A DNA stretch of 64,000 bases, taken from contig CM069434.1 of the NCBI GenBank assembly GCA_035610365.1, positions 122,692,895-122,756,894 on the forward strand, given 5' to 3'. Of this stretch, positions 21,802 through 31,335 are shown in pieces; positions within the stretch are counted from its first letter, which is position 1, and every line of letters begins with the position of its first letter. The notes below the pieces were generated by a model. That model saw only the letters and a program-made list of their open reading frames with translations, made no database searches and was not told where the DNA came from. Source of the stretch: Aquatica leii. Taxonomy: Eukaryota > Arthropoda > Insecta > Coleoptera > Lampyridae. Both the position numbers and the translations under genes were made by a program.

Positions 21802-22895
21802 TTAACAATGGTTGTTTTAATGGGTTTTTTTAATATTTTTTAAATGTAAACCACTACCCAAGTGTTGTTTTACATGGTACTTTGTAGTAGCACCGATCTA
21901 AAATAATACATATACTACTAATTAAAAGCATTTAAATTAAGATAATACAAACTTACTGATTTTGAACAAACTTGACCAAAAAGGTTTTTCCCGTCGTTTG
22001 TTAAATTATTGTCCACTTGTAATAATTTTCAAATTTTGATTATTAGGTGGCATTTTTTAAAACTTACTCACAGCACAACAGCAATAGACTATCACAGTGT
22101 GACAATATCACAGCTATTTATAACAAACAAAGAATATTTTAGTCATGTGTTTCAGTCATTAAAGGAATCCCACCGGACAGAATTAAAATTATCTATATTT
22201 GTTTGCTTTACTTAGGTACTGAATAGACCTATAAAATATGATTCATTCCGAAATCCTTCCGGTTTTGTAAATAGTGTTCTGTTAAGCCTGTCATTGTACA
22301 TAATCCTAGTATAAATTCTTACAATAGTTCTTCTCTACAAGCGGCCTTTGTATTTAATGTTTTTTGGAAACTATTGTTTAACAAAACATGAAAATCCCTG
22401 TTGTTATTTATAGGTTCGTGTTAAGACCTTTTGAACAAAAAATGTTAATTATATTATTGTACGTAACTTAAGTAAAATTCGGTAATGCGTTATTGTTATC
22501 TACCTATTAAAACACTGTTTACACAAACTTTTCAAAATTTATATGTAAAAAGGCAATATAAAATAATACTCTTTAAAAAGGCAAAAAAAAAACAAAATGT
22601 TACTCAAAAAGGCAAAATAGGCAGGCTCTAGGCATTTGCCTGACTGTTTGCCCTTTACTCATTAATCTCGGTTAGTCACGTCTACATAACTGTTGATGAA
22701 GTTGTATATTTATGATAAGGATGATACTTGTTTTTTCAAAATTTTCCATTGATTGACTAATTCCAGTTTGTCTAGGAATTTCTATTGAACTTAATTTGTA
22801 TTTTCGACCACTGATTGTAAAACCAAAAACTCATTGTCGTCGTTATCTATAACAGACTTATAATAGATGCAATAATGATTGGTTTTTGTTTTCAG

Positions 22896-23357
22896 TTGAT
22901 CGGCTCGGCGAAGATTTGTTACGCAAGCGAAAAGTCTGAAGTCAATCCATCTGTGAAGAAAATGATTTTAAAAACAGTAAACTTGACCTTCTGTCGATAT
23001 GTAGCAGTTGATGAAACGTTATGTTACACACCTCATCCGACTGATCCTAGCAAAACTCTACTAAAACAAGAAGCCGTAGTCACCGTACAAGGCGTGCCAT
23101 TAAACAATTATATGGAAGATTTGTTAACAAATAAGATATCGTTAAACGCTGGCAAGGGACGACAAGCGATGGAATGGGTAATTTGTAAATTAAACGCGGA
23201 AGTAAAAGATTTCACAAAAAGTACAGACGAAATTTTAAATCACACAAAAAAGTCAATAGACGATATTACGAGTTCGGCGAAAAAATCGATGGACGATATT
23301 TCACAAAAAGCCATGAAAAGTTTAGACGATATGCAACCATTAAGACAAAAATTTTAA
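22896..23357 (+). CDS. slmo: Slowmo/PRELID3-type protein, terminal coding exon
   Basis: The PRELI/MSF1-type family moves phospholipid between mitochondrial membranes, with a TRIAP1/Mdm35-like partner. The exon opens after TTTTTGTTTTCAG (acceptor ending 22895) in phase 0: LIGSAKICYASEKSEVNPSV, then LTFCRYVAVDETLCYTPHP, DPSKTLLKQEAVVTVQGVPL and NAGKGRQAMEWVICKLNAEV, which follow insect slowmo closely. An ATG at 22875 is in frame but lies in the intron. The stop is 23355-23357. The tail holds 11-residue repeats (KKSIDDITSSA, KKSMDDISQKA, MKSLDDMQ). No lesion is seen. Upstream exons encoding the MKIW-type N terminus were not found; the intron, which would contain the nested hAT and piggyBac, may extend out of the window. 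Confidence 0.92.
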   Translation: MIGSAKICYASEKSEVNPSVKKMILKTVNLTFCRYVAVDETLCYTPHPTDPSKTLLKQEAVVTVQGVPLNNYMEDLLTNKISLNAGKGRQAMEWVICKLNAEVKDFTKSTDEILNHTKKSIDDITSSAKKSMDDISQKAMKSLDDMQPLRQKF

Positions 23358-24180
23358 TACTTAAAGTATTTAGAAGACTAATTAATTTTGTTACTTGTAA
23401 AAGTATTACATTATTTAAATTGTTTTTGTAATGTGCCTTCTAAATCTAAGGAATACAGTAGATATTTATTTATTAATAGTTTTTAATAGTGTGAAATTTG
23501 GTTTGTACGTGTGCATGTTACATGGCGAACATTCCTTTTACCCGAATGTTAACTCGTCTATAAGTATTTTAACATTAAATGTAATTTGAATCTTTTACCT
23601 GTTCGCGTTAGAGATTTATTCAGGGTATTGTACATATGTTTCATAAAACGAAAATTCGAATCCTATTTTTTTACTTTCGTGTAAAAGTCGAAGTAGGTCT
23701 AATTTATTTAAAATGTTATATCGTGCAATTGCTGTAATAAATTCGCTATTGTTACAAATTTTGAATATGTAAGCGTAATTCTTTGTAAACTACAACGCAG
23801 TATAAATTACATAATTACAATAAATAATTGCACTTAATTTTGTGTATGTTTTAAGAGTTTTTGAAATTAGCATGCGTTTAATAACCGATAATCTATAAAC
23901 GACTTGGAATTATTACAAAATTTTACTAAACTGTTGAGCATGGACTATTAAATAGTTAATAAGTGCAAGATTACTATCATAGCTTGTGACACAACTAATA
24001 TTTTTATGTTACAATGCTAGTACTAATGTTTTATTTTACGCACATTTCGTTTGCACTGTTTTTTTTTGCGAAAAATTACTTTTGTTGAATAACGTGTAAT
24101 TTAAATATATTAGATATGATACCAAAGTTAAGACATACGTACGTTTACTCAAACAGGTATTTTTAATTAAAATATACAAT
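23358..24180 (+). other. Probable slowmo 3'UTR
   Basis: AT-rich, ORF-free sequence after the slowmo stop. AATAAA signals lie at 23736-23741 and 23819-23824, either of which could end the transcript; further AT-rich candidates follow to about 24190. Confidence 0.6.
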
Positions 24181-24546
24181 ATAAATATATGTTTTTTGTC
24201 TTAATCAAGTTTTTAGTGTAAAAAAACGTTACATCAGAGGACTCGAGAAGATTACACTAAAGGTGATATCAGACGGTTCATTTACGTCATTCATTCGGCA
24301 CCTTTCACTCGAAATGAAATGTGTGAACCTAAAATGAAACTCGAATGCCGAATGAATTCATTAGTGAACCGATCCAACGTTGTTGGATATTGGCATTCAG
24401 CATCTTTCACTCCCATTCCGAATGAACGAGAAATGGACGGTCTGAACATTGAGAGAACGTTCGTTCGGGTTCGGTCATTGTGTCTCGAGTGCTGCTGCCG
24501 GCGGACGTCACGTTGATATTTTGTGTGTTGCGTCCCACACGGCAAA

Positions 24547-26449
24547 ATGGTGTTTAAGTGGAACGATGTTAATACATTGCTTTTCTTGGAGAACTTTAAA
24601 AACTATCAGTGTCTGTGGAATCACAAAATGGATGAATACAAAGACCGAACAATACAAGCAATCTATATAATCACTAATTAGTGATTTAAACTTAGAGGTT
24701 ACAGAAGAAGATATTAAACATAAAATAAAGACAATAAGGACGCGCTATACAACAGAATTAACCAAAATAACGCAGTCTACTAAAAGCGGTTGCTCTTCTG
24801 ACGATGTCTATGTACCAACCCTGTACTGGTTTAAACAAGCAGAATTTTTAAGCAGTGTATGCGTCCCATCAACTCTCGTAAGTAGAATCATTAGGTGAAA
24901 TGTAGCATGGGTGTAATATAATTGGTCATTATGAAGTTTGGTACAATTCAGCTTAAGATGATTAGTCGTAGTTAAAATGTAACAAGGTTAAACGTGTTTC
25001 GAAAGAGGTAGTGTACCCACTTAATATATATATACTCAAATAAAAACAACGCAGATGAAAAGTATTAGTTTATTCAGTATTATTACATCATAATCACGTT
25101 TTATTGCCATGGTACAGTGCATGTAGTAACAAATTTTTCTAAATATACGCCAGGCACGCGGCGGGCATTTTCACTGTGATTTCTTGCATTGGTTGGTAGT
25201 AAATCGCGTAATGCTAAAGACGGTACTTCTCGCCACTCTCCAGGTACAATGGATCCTGTGGCCCAATCCTCAGTTTCCAGTGTTCGTTGTACGTAATCCA
25301 CTGTAGTATCTCTGAGCCAATTATGTAGTGCACATGTTTTAACAAGTTGTTCAACTTTTTGCACTGACAATGGAATCGCCTTTTCATAGATTCGGAATTT
25401 TGATACCAATATTCCGAAAGTGTTTTTGACCACGCGTCAAGCTCTTAAAAGCCGATAGTTAAATATTTTTTGTTTATCGCCAAACTCCCCTCTAGTATTA
25501 TATGGTTTCAAAACATCCGTTCGCAAAGGAAAAGCATCATCTGCCACTATTACACCTTCCTCTGGGAAATTTAAAAGATTCGATGACAAAGCTTCAAAAG
25601 ACGGATTCGTCGTTTGTCCCAACATCTATATAAATAAAATTATGTCACATCTACTACTGCAAATAAATGAATACTAAAATTTTTTTTGTAGTCTAAGTAA
25701 TCAGAGCCTGAATTTCCTAGGCATCTTATATTAATCAATTTTCCATCCATTGCACCACAACAGTTTGGAAAGTTCCATAATTTATAGTAATCTTCCATTA
25801 TGTTATTCCATTCATGTTGACTTGCAGGAACCTGTAATAATAACAGTGTTAACATTTTATTTGCAGGATGAACCACTGACTCAAAATGAACACTCTCCTG
25901 AATCTGAGCAAACCCAAGCTGGTAGTGAGCAACAGAATACAAATTCTGAGATCAGTAGGAATGCAAGTAGTGGAGTCACGGCACCATTTTATTCTCGAAA
26001 GTCAACAAACCGCAAAAGGAAGACTGATATGCCGATTGATAGAGCAATTAAAGAATTGAAAACTATAAGCGAGCAAGCCAAAGTCCAAACTGAAGATGAG
26101 TTTGATTTGTTTTGCAAAAGTTTGGCAGTACAACTCAAGAAAATGCCCCTGAACAGGGCATTGATATCTCAGGAAAAACTTCAATCTGTGATGACTCAGG
26201 AACGATTAGCACATGTCACAATAATTTCCTGAACTAATTTACACGGACTCCAGCACTTCATCCCCATTTACCATCAACCAGTCGCCTATATATCAAAATA
26301 CGACACCGGAGTATAATAACTACCTTGTCACCCAACAACAAGTTTATCCGCCCATGAGTTTACCACAAGAAACCAATCAAACGATTGTCCAAACACCCAC
26401 CCAAGAGCAAGGAAACATTATCTCACAAGCTCTGCAAAGTATTTTGTGA
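24547..26449 (+). pseudogene. Harbinger accessory MADF-BESS protein (two exons)
   Basis: Exon 1 (24547-24877) begins MVFKWNDVNTLLFLENFKNY, CLWNHKMDEYKDR: a MADF domain, continuing EEDIKHKIKTIRTRYTTELTK and VPTLYWFKQAEFL after a one-base frameshift near 24672. The donor is CTC|GTAAGT at 24877/24878. Exon 2 (25866-26449) follows TTTTATTTGCAG in phase 0 and starts DEPLTQNEHSPESEQ. It carries a basic stretch (STNRKRKTDMP) and a BESS motif (DEFDLFCKSLAVQLKKMP). A second frameshift near 26225 leads into a Pro/Gln/Thr-rich tail ending at 26449. In Harbinger elements the Myb/MADF partner helps bring the nuclease to the nucleus and element ends. The 988-bp intron encloses all downstream nuclease exons of the opposite strand. 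Confidence 0.82.
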
Positions 26450-28231
26450 ATGTTGATTGTCTGTGTATTTAAATTAAAATATTTTAAGAAGACAATTTAA
26501 TTTTTTATTCAATCAAAAATATAACTGACCTTAATAACTTTTCTAAGGGCCGTCCAAATAGCTCTAAACTTCCAAAACTATCGCCTGTAGCCAGATATCT
26601 CAGTGTTACAAGCTTTTTGGGTGTTACGAACCTTGCACGGCCAAACTTGCAATAGTCGGAGATGGGTAGGTTCACAAGAAATATATAAAAGATGTTTCAG
26701 GGCGCCAGAGCTTCTCCCCAAGTAATACCTCTGTCCGCTCACAACAGAGAGGTGCAGAACTTGTAACAATTCGAAGATTCGTAATCCCTCTACTCAGCTG
26801 TTCGAGTAGCCCAAATTGGTTCGTAGGGAACAATAAGCACACGAAAAAGAATTAACAACTTTAATCGCTTTCAGTCTATCATTAACATTTATCACAGTTA
26901 TATTTTACTAGGCAAAAGTCGTTATACCTCGAAGTTAGAGTTACTAAAGACTAGAAGAGTTTACATTAATTATTAACAACGGTATTAACATTTGATTTCG
27001 TAACAGTCCATTTAGAGAATTATAGAAAAAAAAAAGTTAAGATCTCGATGCCTACAACATCGGCAACCCACCACACACAATTACAATGATCCGAAGTACA
27101 TGTCCTTCAACTACATACAATATGCGAGACAGTGATTTCCCTGATTTTAAATACCCTATTGGTAGCTACACGTTATAAGTATTCACTAACGTTAAATTGT
27201 AATACAACAGTTTGTGAGTAATTGTACGTGACAACGATATACCTAAAGTAAATTCAAATCACTCACCCGAATTTCAGCATCCACTAGCCCGAAGAAAAAT
27301 GTTTTTCTTCTTCAGTGGCTTGTAATAAATATTAACACGAATCGTGTCACAACCCCAACTCACAATTGATAGTTCGGCTAAAACAATTTTGTATTAAGTA
27401 ATTCGTGAAATCAATCTCAAAAGCAAACAAAACGTGCATCGACTACTGTATATAGTGGGACCATAAATAGGTGGTTGTTAATATAATTAACGTCGTGTCA
27501 TCCACGTGTAGCACTCTTTGCCCTGGGCAGGATTCGCCAGACCCCAATTTCGTGGCTTGGAAACCGCCTTCCGCCAGCGCCCGTGTACGGCAACGTGATG
27601 ACTTATTTAGCAATAGTTTACAATATCCATTTATTGAGAAGGTAACATGTGCGAAATGGAGGAACGCAAAATGGCTGTTAAAAGGAAGAAAGAATTACGA
27701 ATGAATTTTTAATAAATGACGGCAGTAGCTTACCCTGTAACGCTTCAAATAAAGTAGAAAATTAACTAATTATAATTGGATTTCCATAATTTCCGGATGG
27801 TAACGGATATACATCAATATTCAATGCGTACAGACCATTTTATATCATTACTGTATGACGATTTTCCGCCAAATTACAACCAACGAGAAAACGATCGTAC
27901 CCGAATCTAATTTCACGTCGAAATACATAGGCGTACGTAAAGAGAATTTCGTCCGTAACATCAGTACAATTTGAAGTTTTATTCGGTTCGGTATTCTATC
28001 TCTCATTATAGTATTTTCTATCGTAATTAACGGAGCAACAAGAAGTAACAGTTCTTCAAATTTTCTTTCATCAATTCGAAGATGATTACAATATGCATCA
28101 GGATCTTCAATGGCTAGTTCCCTCAACAATGTATTTGAAGCTCCAAATAAATTTCTTCTTTCAATCCATGGTCGCACCCACCACCGTCGACGTTTTCTTT
28201 GCTTCTTTTTTCTCAAGTCTTTGATGATCAA
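25101..28231 (-). pseudogene. Harbinger DDE nuclease, broken
   Basis: Exon 1 starts near 28231 (KRRRWWVRPWIERRNLFGAS) and runs to 27961, then resumes at 26603 after the solo LTR (RYLATGDSFGSLELFG), ending AAG|GTCAGT at 26530/26529. The acceptor lies at 25832-25834 (TTATTACAG), and exon 2 starts VPASQHEWNNIMEDYYKLWNFPNC in phase 0. DDE residues: GAMDGK gives the first Asp, VADDAF the second. At the third position the expected RRVVEN-type Glu reads VVKN, so Glu is replaced by Lys, directly after an in-frame stop near 25437. Further frame breaks occur near 25640 and 25600. The product would cut element ends; this copy is dead. Confidence 0.88.
26604..27960 (+). mobile_element. Solo LTR, copy A of a 1.2-1.36 kb family
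   Basis: Starts TGTTACAAGCTTT and ends GTCCGTAACA, with a perfect 4-bp target duplication TCAG (26600-26603 and 27961-27964). Removing the LTR plus one TCAG rejoins the Harbinger nuclease reading frame without a shift. Shares TTACGAACCTTGCACGGCCAA, GGGCGCCAGAGCTT and ATCGGCAAC blocks with copies at 32841-34118 (opposite strand) and 56598-57781. A 4-bp duplication is usual for Ty3/gypsy integrases. No internal retroviral-type coding sequence is present. Confidence 0.93.
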
Positions 28232-28380
28232 AAATTACACTAATTCCACGGCGCACGACTTCATTGGATGACATATTAACAGAAATGTTCTTCTCTAGAT
28301 CATTCCGTCAAAGCCGTGTGAACATAGAATGAAAGAAGAAAAATGAAGCATTCACTCGAGTGAACCGTCTATCACCTTTA

Positions 28381-29861
28381 ACGAACGTAAGTGTATTGTG
28401 GGCTGCCTACTACCAGGCGTAATATATCTTCCGGCATGTTTTTTTTGAAAAGTAGATACATATTAAGAATACAATGTAGGTCCTAAGACTAGTTCTTTGC
28501 TAGCCGTGCTACTTTTTATGAAACAAATGAAAAAAGCATTTAACTTGAAAAAACAAGTTTTTGGCTACTTCAATATGGTTTCTTCATATAATAAATATTT
28601 GTATTCTATGCATTTTTCCAAACCAATGTTAAAATTAAGTTTCAAAATTTCTTTATTACGTCGAGATATTGACTTTACGTAAAATGTGAAATTTTTATAC
28701 AGTGTGTAGTTACAGTTTTAGTTATACATTTTCAACATTGTCGACATGTTTTAATTTTGAAATAAAAATCAAGAAAGGGTTTGGTTTTACAATCAAATGT
28801 GCCACTCCACAGATTGACACTTTTGCTGCAAATATCTTTGAATTTTCAAGAAAAACGATTTGATTATCCTTGTCTGGTAGTATTGATTATATACGTTTAT
28901 AGATAGTCGGTCGAATAGGAGAATTGGGTGCTCAATTTACTCTAAATTCTTATAAGGAGAACAAGTCGTAGTCAACGACGAATCAACGGTCAACTACTGG
29001 AATCAATGTTGTAACTTAAGTCTGGGATAAAATCACATAAAATACAGTTTTTCCAATAAAATAATAAAATAGGGCAGATTAAAGCACTACAAATCCCATT
29101 ACAAGATCTGTGAGGATTATGTTGTGGGTACCAGAGGTTTTTTTGTACTAATAGTATTTTTGCCGAGGGTAATTTGCTATGGTATTATAATTCTAATTTT
29201 TCCATATGGTTTTGCATAATCTGTTTACTTTAAATTTAATTTAAGGTATTTTCATCTTTACAAATTAAATATTGCACGTGTAATTACCAATACCTCGGCG
29301 TTCAGGCGATTTAACAAATATTTTGTTTGTTTTGTAACCACATTTTTCAAAAAATTTTAAACTACTGCAAGGGTACCATAAATTTTATGATCAGAGTAGC
29401 TCGCCTAAAAAAATATTCCACTGCTCTGTTTGAACTATTTCAATTCTGACACTTTCTTGTTAAAATAACGTCAGCAGCAGTGCAAAACTATTTGAAATGT
29501 AAAAACTGTTGGAATATGTAATCTATCAAATTGTAATTCATTCTAAAACAACTGATAATGTTGCATCAGCTAAAACAAATTACTTACTTAAAATAAATAT
29601 GTTTTATGGTTATGAAACAGTTTCAGTTTTTTCTGAAGAAGACAGCGACATGACTGTCGAAACGTCAAACATTGTAAATTTTTCAAAGTTTGTAAGTTTT
29701 ATAAATTTTGTGAAAAGTGTAAATATGGAACGCGGTTCAAAACCCGAAAATAATTATTTGTTATGTTTTATGGTTGTTAACTATCATAAATTCTAATTTT
29801 TCGCTATTGTATAAAGTAGGTACCGTCTACGCAAGTTTTTGCGCTCGGTTTTAAAATGGCT
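28381..29861. other. Non-coding stretch with one Penelope-like end motif
   Basis: No supported gene. The 95-residue ORF at 29509-29796 has no recognised domain; inside it, 29633-29672 resembles a Penelope terminal motif (listed separately). Confidence 0.5.
29633..29672 (+). other. Penelope-type terminal hairpin motif, hammerhead-like
   Basis: CTGAAGAA is followed by a GACAG/CTGTC stem with loop CGACATGA, then GAAACGTC. The pattern matches the hairpin-GAAAC end motif of the Penelope fragment at 7.5 kb (CTGAAGAA or TTGAAGAA, GCTGA/TCAGC stem, GAAACG). It resembles a hammerhead core CUGANGA-stem II-GAAAC-GUC with one extra A, so a functional ribozyme is not claimed. Confidence 0.4.
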
Positions 29862-30009
29862 ACTACCCAAACAACACATTGGTACAAAAAACGTCTAAAT
29901 GTCCGTCTAATAAACGTTAATAACGCGTTTAAAAACGTTTTTATGTCAAATAAACGTCTATTAGCCGGACATTTAGACGTTTTTTGTACCAATGTGTTGT
30001 TTGGGTAGT
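29862..30009. repeat. Palindromic MITE-like element, 44-bp perfect arms
   Basis: ACTACCCAAACAACACATTG at 29862 and onward through TAAATGTCCG (29905) is the exact reverse complement of 29966-30009. The 60-bp centre, TCTAATAAACG ... TCTATTAGC, is itself partly palindromic. Total length is 148 bp. No coding potential on its own account. Confidence 0.92.
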
Positions 30010-30435
30010 GAAAAAAAATGCTAATTTACACAGGAACCCGTTATATATAAATAACTATTTTTTCTATATGCGACAGTTATGATCGCTATTTTTTTCTTAT
30101 AACCGATAACAGAGTATAATTTAAACCATTGACTAATCATAACACTTGTAACCGGACTAGTTGGGGTCTAACAGGGATAGATGGCGAGGGGCCAATACAA
30201 GTCGCAGCGGTACTTATAGTGGCGTACAATATACTATTATACTGGGCACTTCTAATAGCAGCGCATAATTCAAAAATAAATTACATTCGACTTAATATTT
30301 CGTTTATATAGGTCAGCGTTTATCACTACCTTTCCCTGAATGATGACAATTAATACGTGCACAATCATAGCGTTTACAGATAAAAATAAATGCACGTAAT
30401 TGTTTTTTTTTAAATTAAAACAATACAATTCTCAA
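30010..30435. other. AT-rich spacer
   Basis: Nothing recognisable; a 60-residue ORF at 30129-30311 lacks known features. Confidence 0.5.
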
Positions 30436-30823
30436 TGTTGAATTAAAAAGTGTTTATTTATTTAAGAAATAGTTGCCACTCTTGATCGTTCATGTTATGA
30501 ATTATTGTGCTGCAGTTTTTGTATAAATTTTGAATAAAAACCAATTTTTAAGACCGTACTCTGAGTAACTTCAATCATAATTAATACAGTCCACTGAAGA
30601 TATGAATACGAGTACTAATTAGTGATTTTCTATAAAGTTTTACAATTATTATTCTAAGTTTATAATAAGTTGTAATAAACAAGTTGTCTCAAAAAAAAAA
30701 AAGAATAACTAATGAAAAATGTTGTTGTAAAAACTTGTCAAAAATGTTTATCGTTTTTTTATAATACAAAATAGTTTACATTGATTGTGTACCTGTTTTC
30801 AATAAAACGTTTAACACAAAACA
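30436..30823 (+). repeat. BEL 5' LTR
   Basis: 388 bp, TGTTG...ACAAAACA; pair of the 37737-38130 LTR. Confidence 0.93.
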
Positions 30824-31335
30824 TGGTCGATGTCGAGCCGGATAAATATTAGGTTGAAAATACAAGGATCATTGTCACAGGTGCACAAGGAACATCACAA
30901 CTTACTCAAGTTGCGTCATCAATAGGAAAAATTATCAGACAAGGGTTGTTACGATACAATTTGAATGTGGAATTCAATAATTAAAGGTTGCTGCAAGTGC
31001 AAGAACTGAAGGTGCTAAATACAGGTTTGAACATTCCATTATTTATTAACGTATTAAAGGTAAAGACATTCATGTTTGGATTGTAAAAGAACATTTACTT
31101 CACAATTGCTGAGTTTATGCGTGCGCATTCTCACAATTGAGTGTTTGTTAAAGTGTTACATTAAGTCGCTTTAAAAAATTAACAATTTAAGGTTGTTTAA
31201 CAAAAAGCGCAAGTGCTACAACAATAGCTATTTGAAAATAGATATTGGGTTAACGGAAAGGAAGTTTCATATTTGTATAAAAAGTCATTAAGGGTATTTT
31301 AACAAATTGTACATTGTTACTACACGTTAAACAAA

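Larger units (their letters stand above)
18700..22640 (-). mobile_element. Decayed CGGBP1-like hAT, host of the piggyBac insertion
   Basis: Minus-strand order: BED-finger remnant at about 21880-21806 (YHVKQHLGSG, HLKNIKKTH); piggyBac insertion; CEALVSDEIPLKKL, NFLEKYTEQVVPDKSTLRKN (19380-19240); SVDETTD and YIANFVVV (about 19150-19090); then, after an internal deletion, the hAT dimerisation end PLTSRDVERNFSFYKNILND (18950-18880). GGCAAAA/TTTTGCC-rich sequence at 18710-18760 and 22550-22640 may be the subterminal ends, but exact TIRs were not resolved. Frames are broken throughout. Confidence 0.72.
24261..28377. mobile_element. PIF/Harbinger element with two interlocked genes, split by a solo LTR
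   Basis: The left end AGGTGATATCAGACGGTTCA at 24261 matches the complement of the right end (TGAACCGTCTATCACCT, ending 28377) with a two-base indel. The flanks TAA (24258-24260) and TTA (28378-28380) fit the TWA target site of this superfamily but differ by one base. Subterminal ends are rich in CATTCATTCGG and TTCACTC motifs. The element carries a MADF-BESS gene on + (24547-26449) and a DDE nuclease on - (28231-25101). A solo LTR at 26604-27960 is inserted in nuclease exon 1. Without the LTR and its target duplicate the element would be about 2.76 kb. Confidence 0.88.

Noticed and set aside
22875..22895. ATG at 22875 as slowmo start
   Set aside because: The 21 bases before 22896 form a polypyrimidine tract and AG acceptor; family proteins have about 70 more residues upstream.
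24291..24670. Short ORFs over the Harbinger left end
   Set aside because: They lie on subterminal repeats; only the MADF frame from 24547 is supported.
27471..27704. 77-codon ORF inside solo LTR A
   Set aside because: Non-coding LTR sequence by comparison with the other two copies.
24258..28380. TAA/TTA as a perfect Harbinger target duplication
   Set aside because: The two triplets differ in the middle base, so the duplication is only compatible with, not proof of, TWA insertion.
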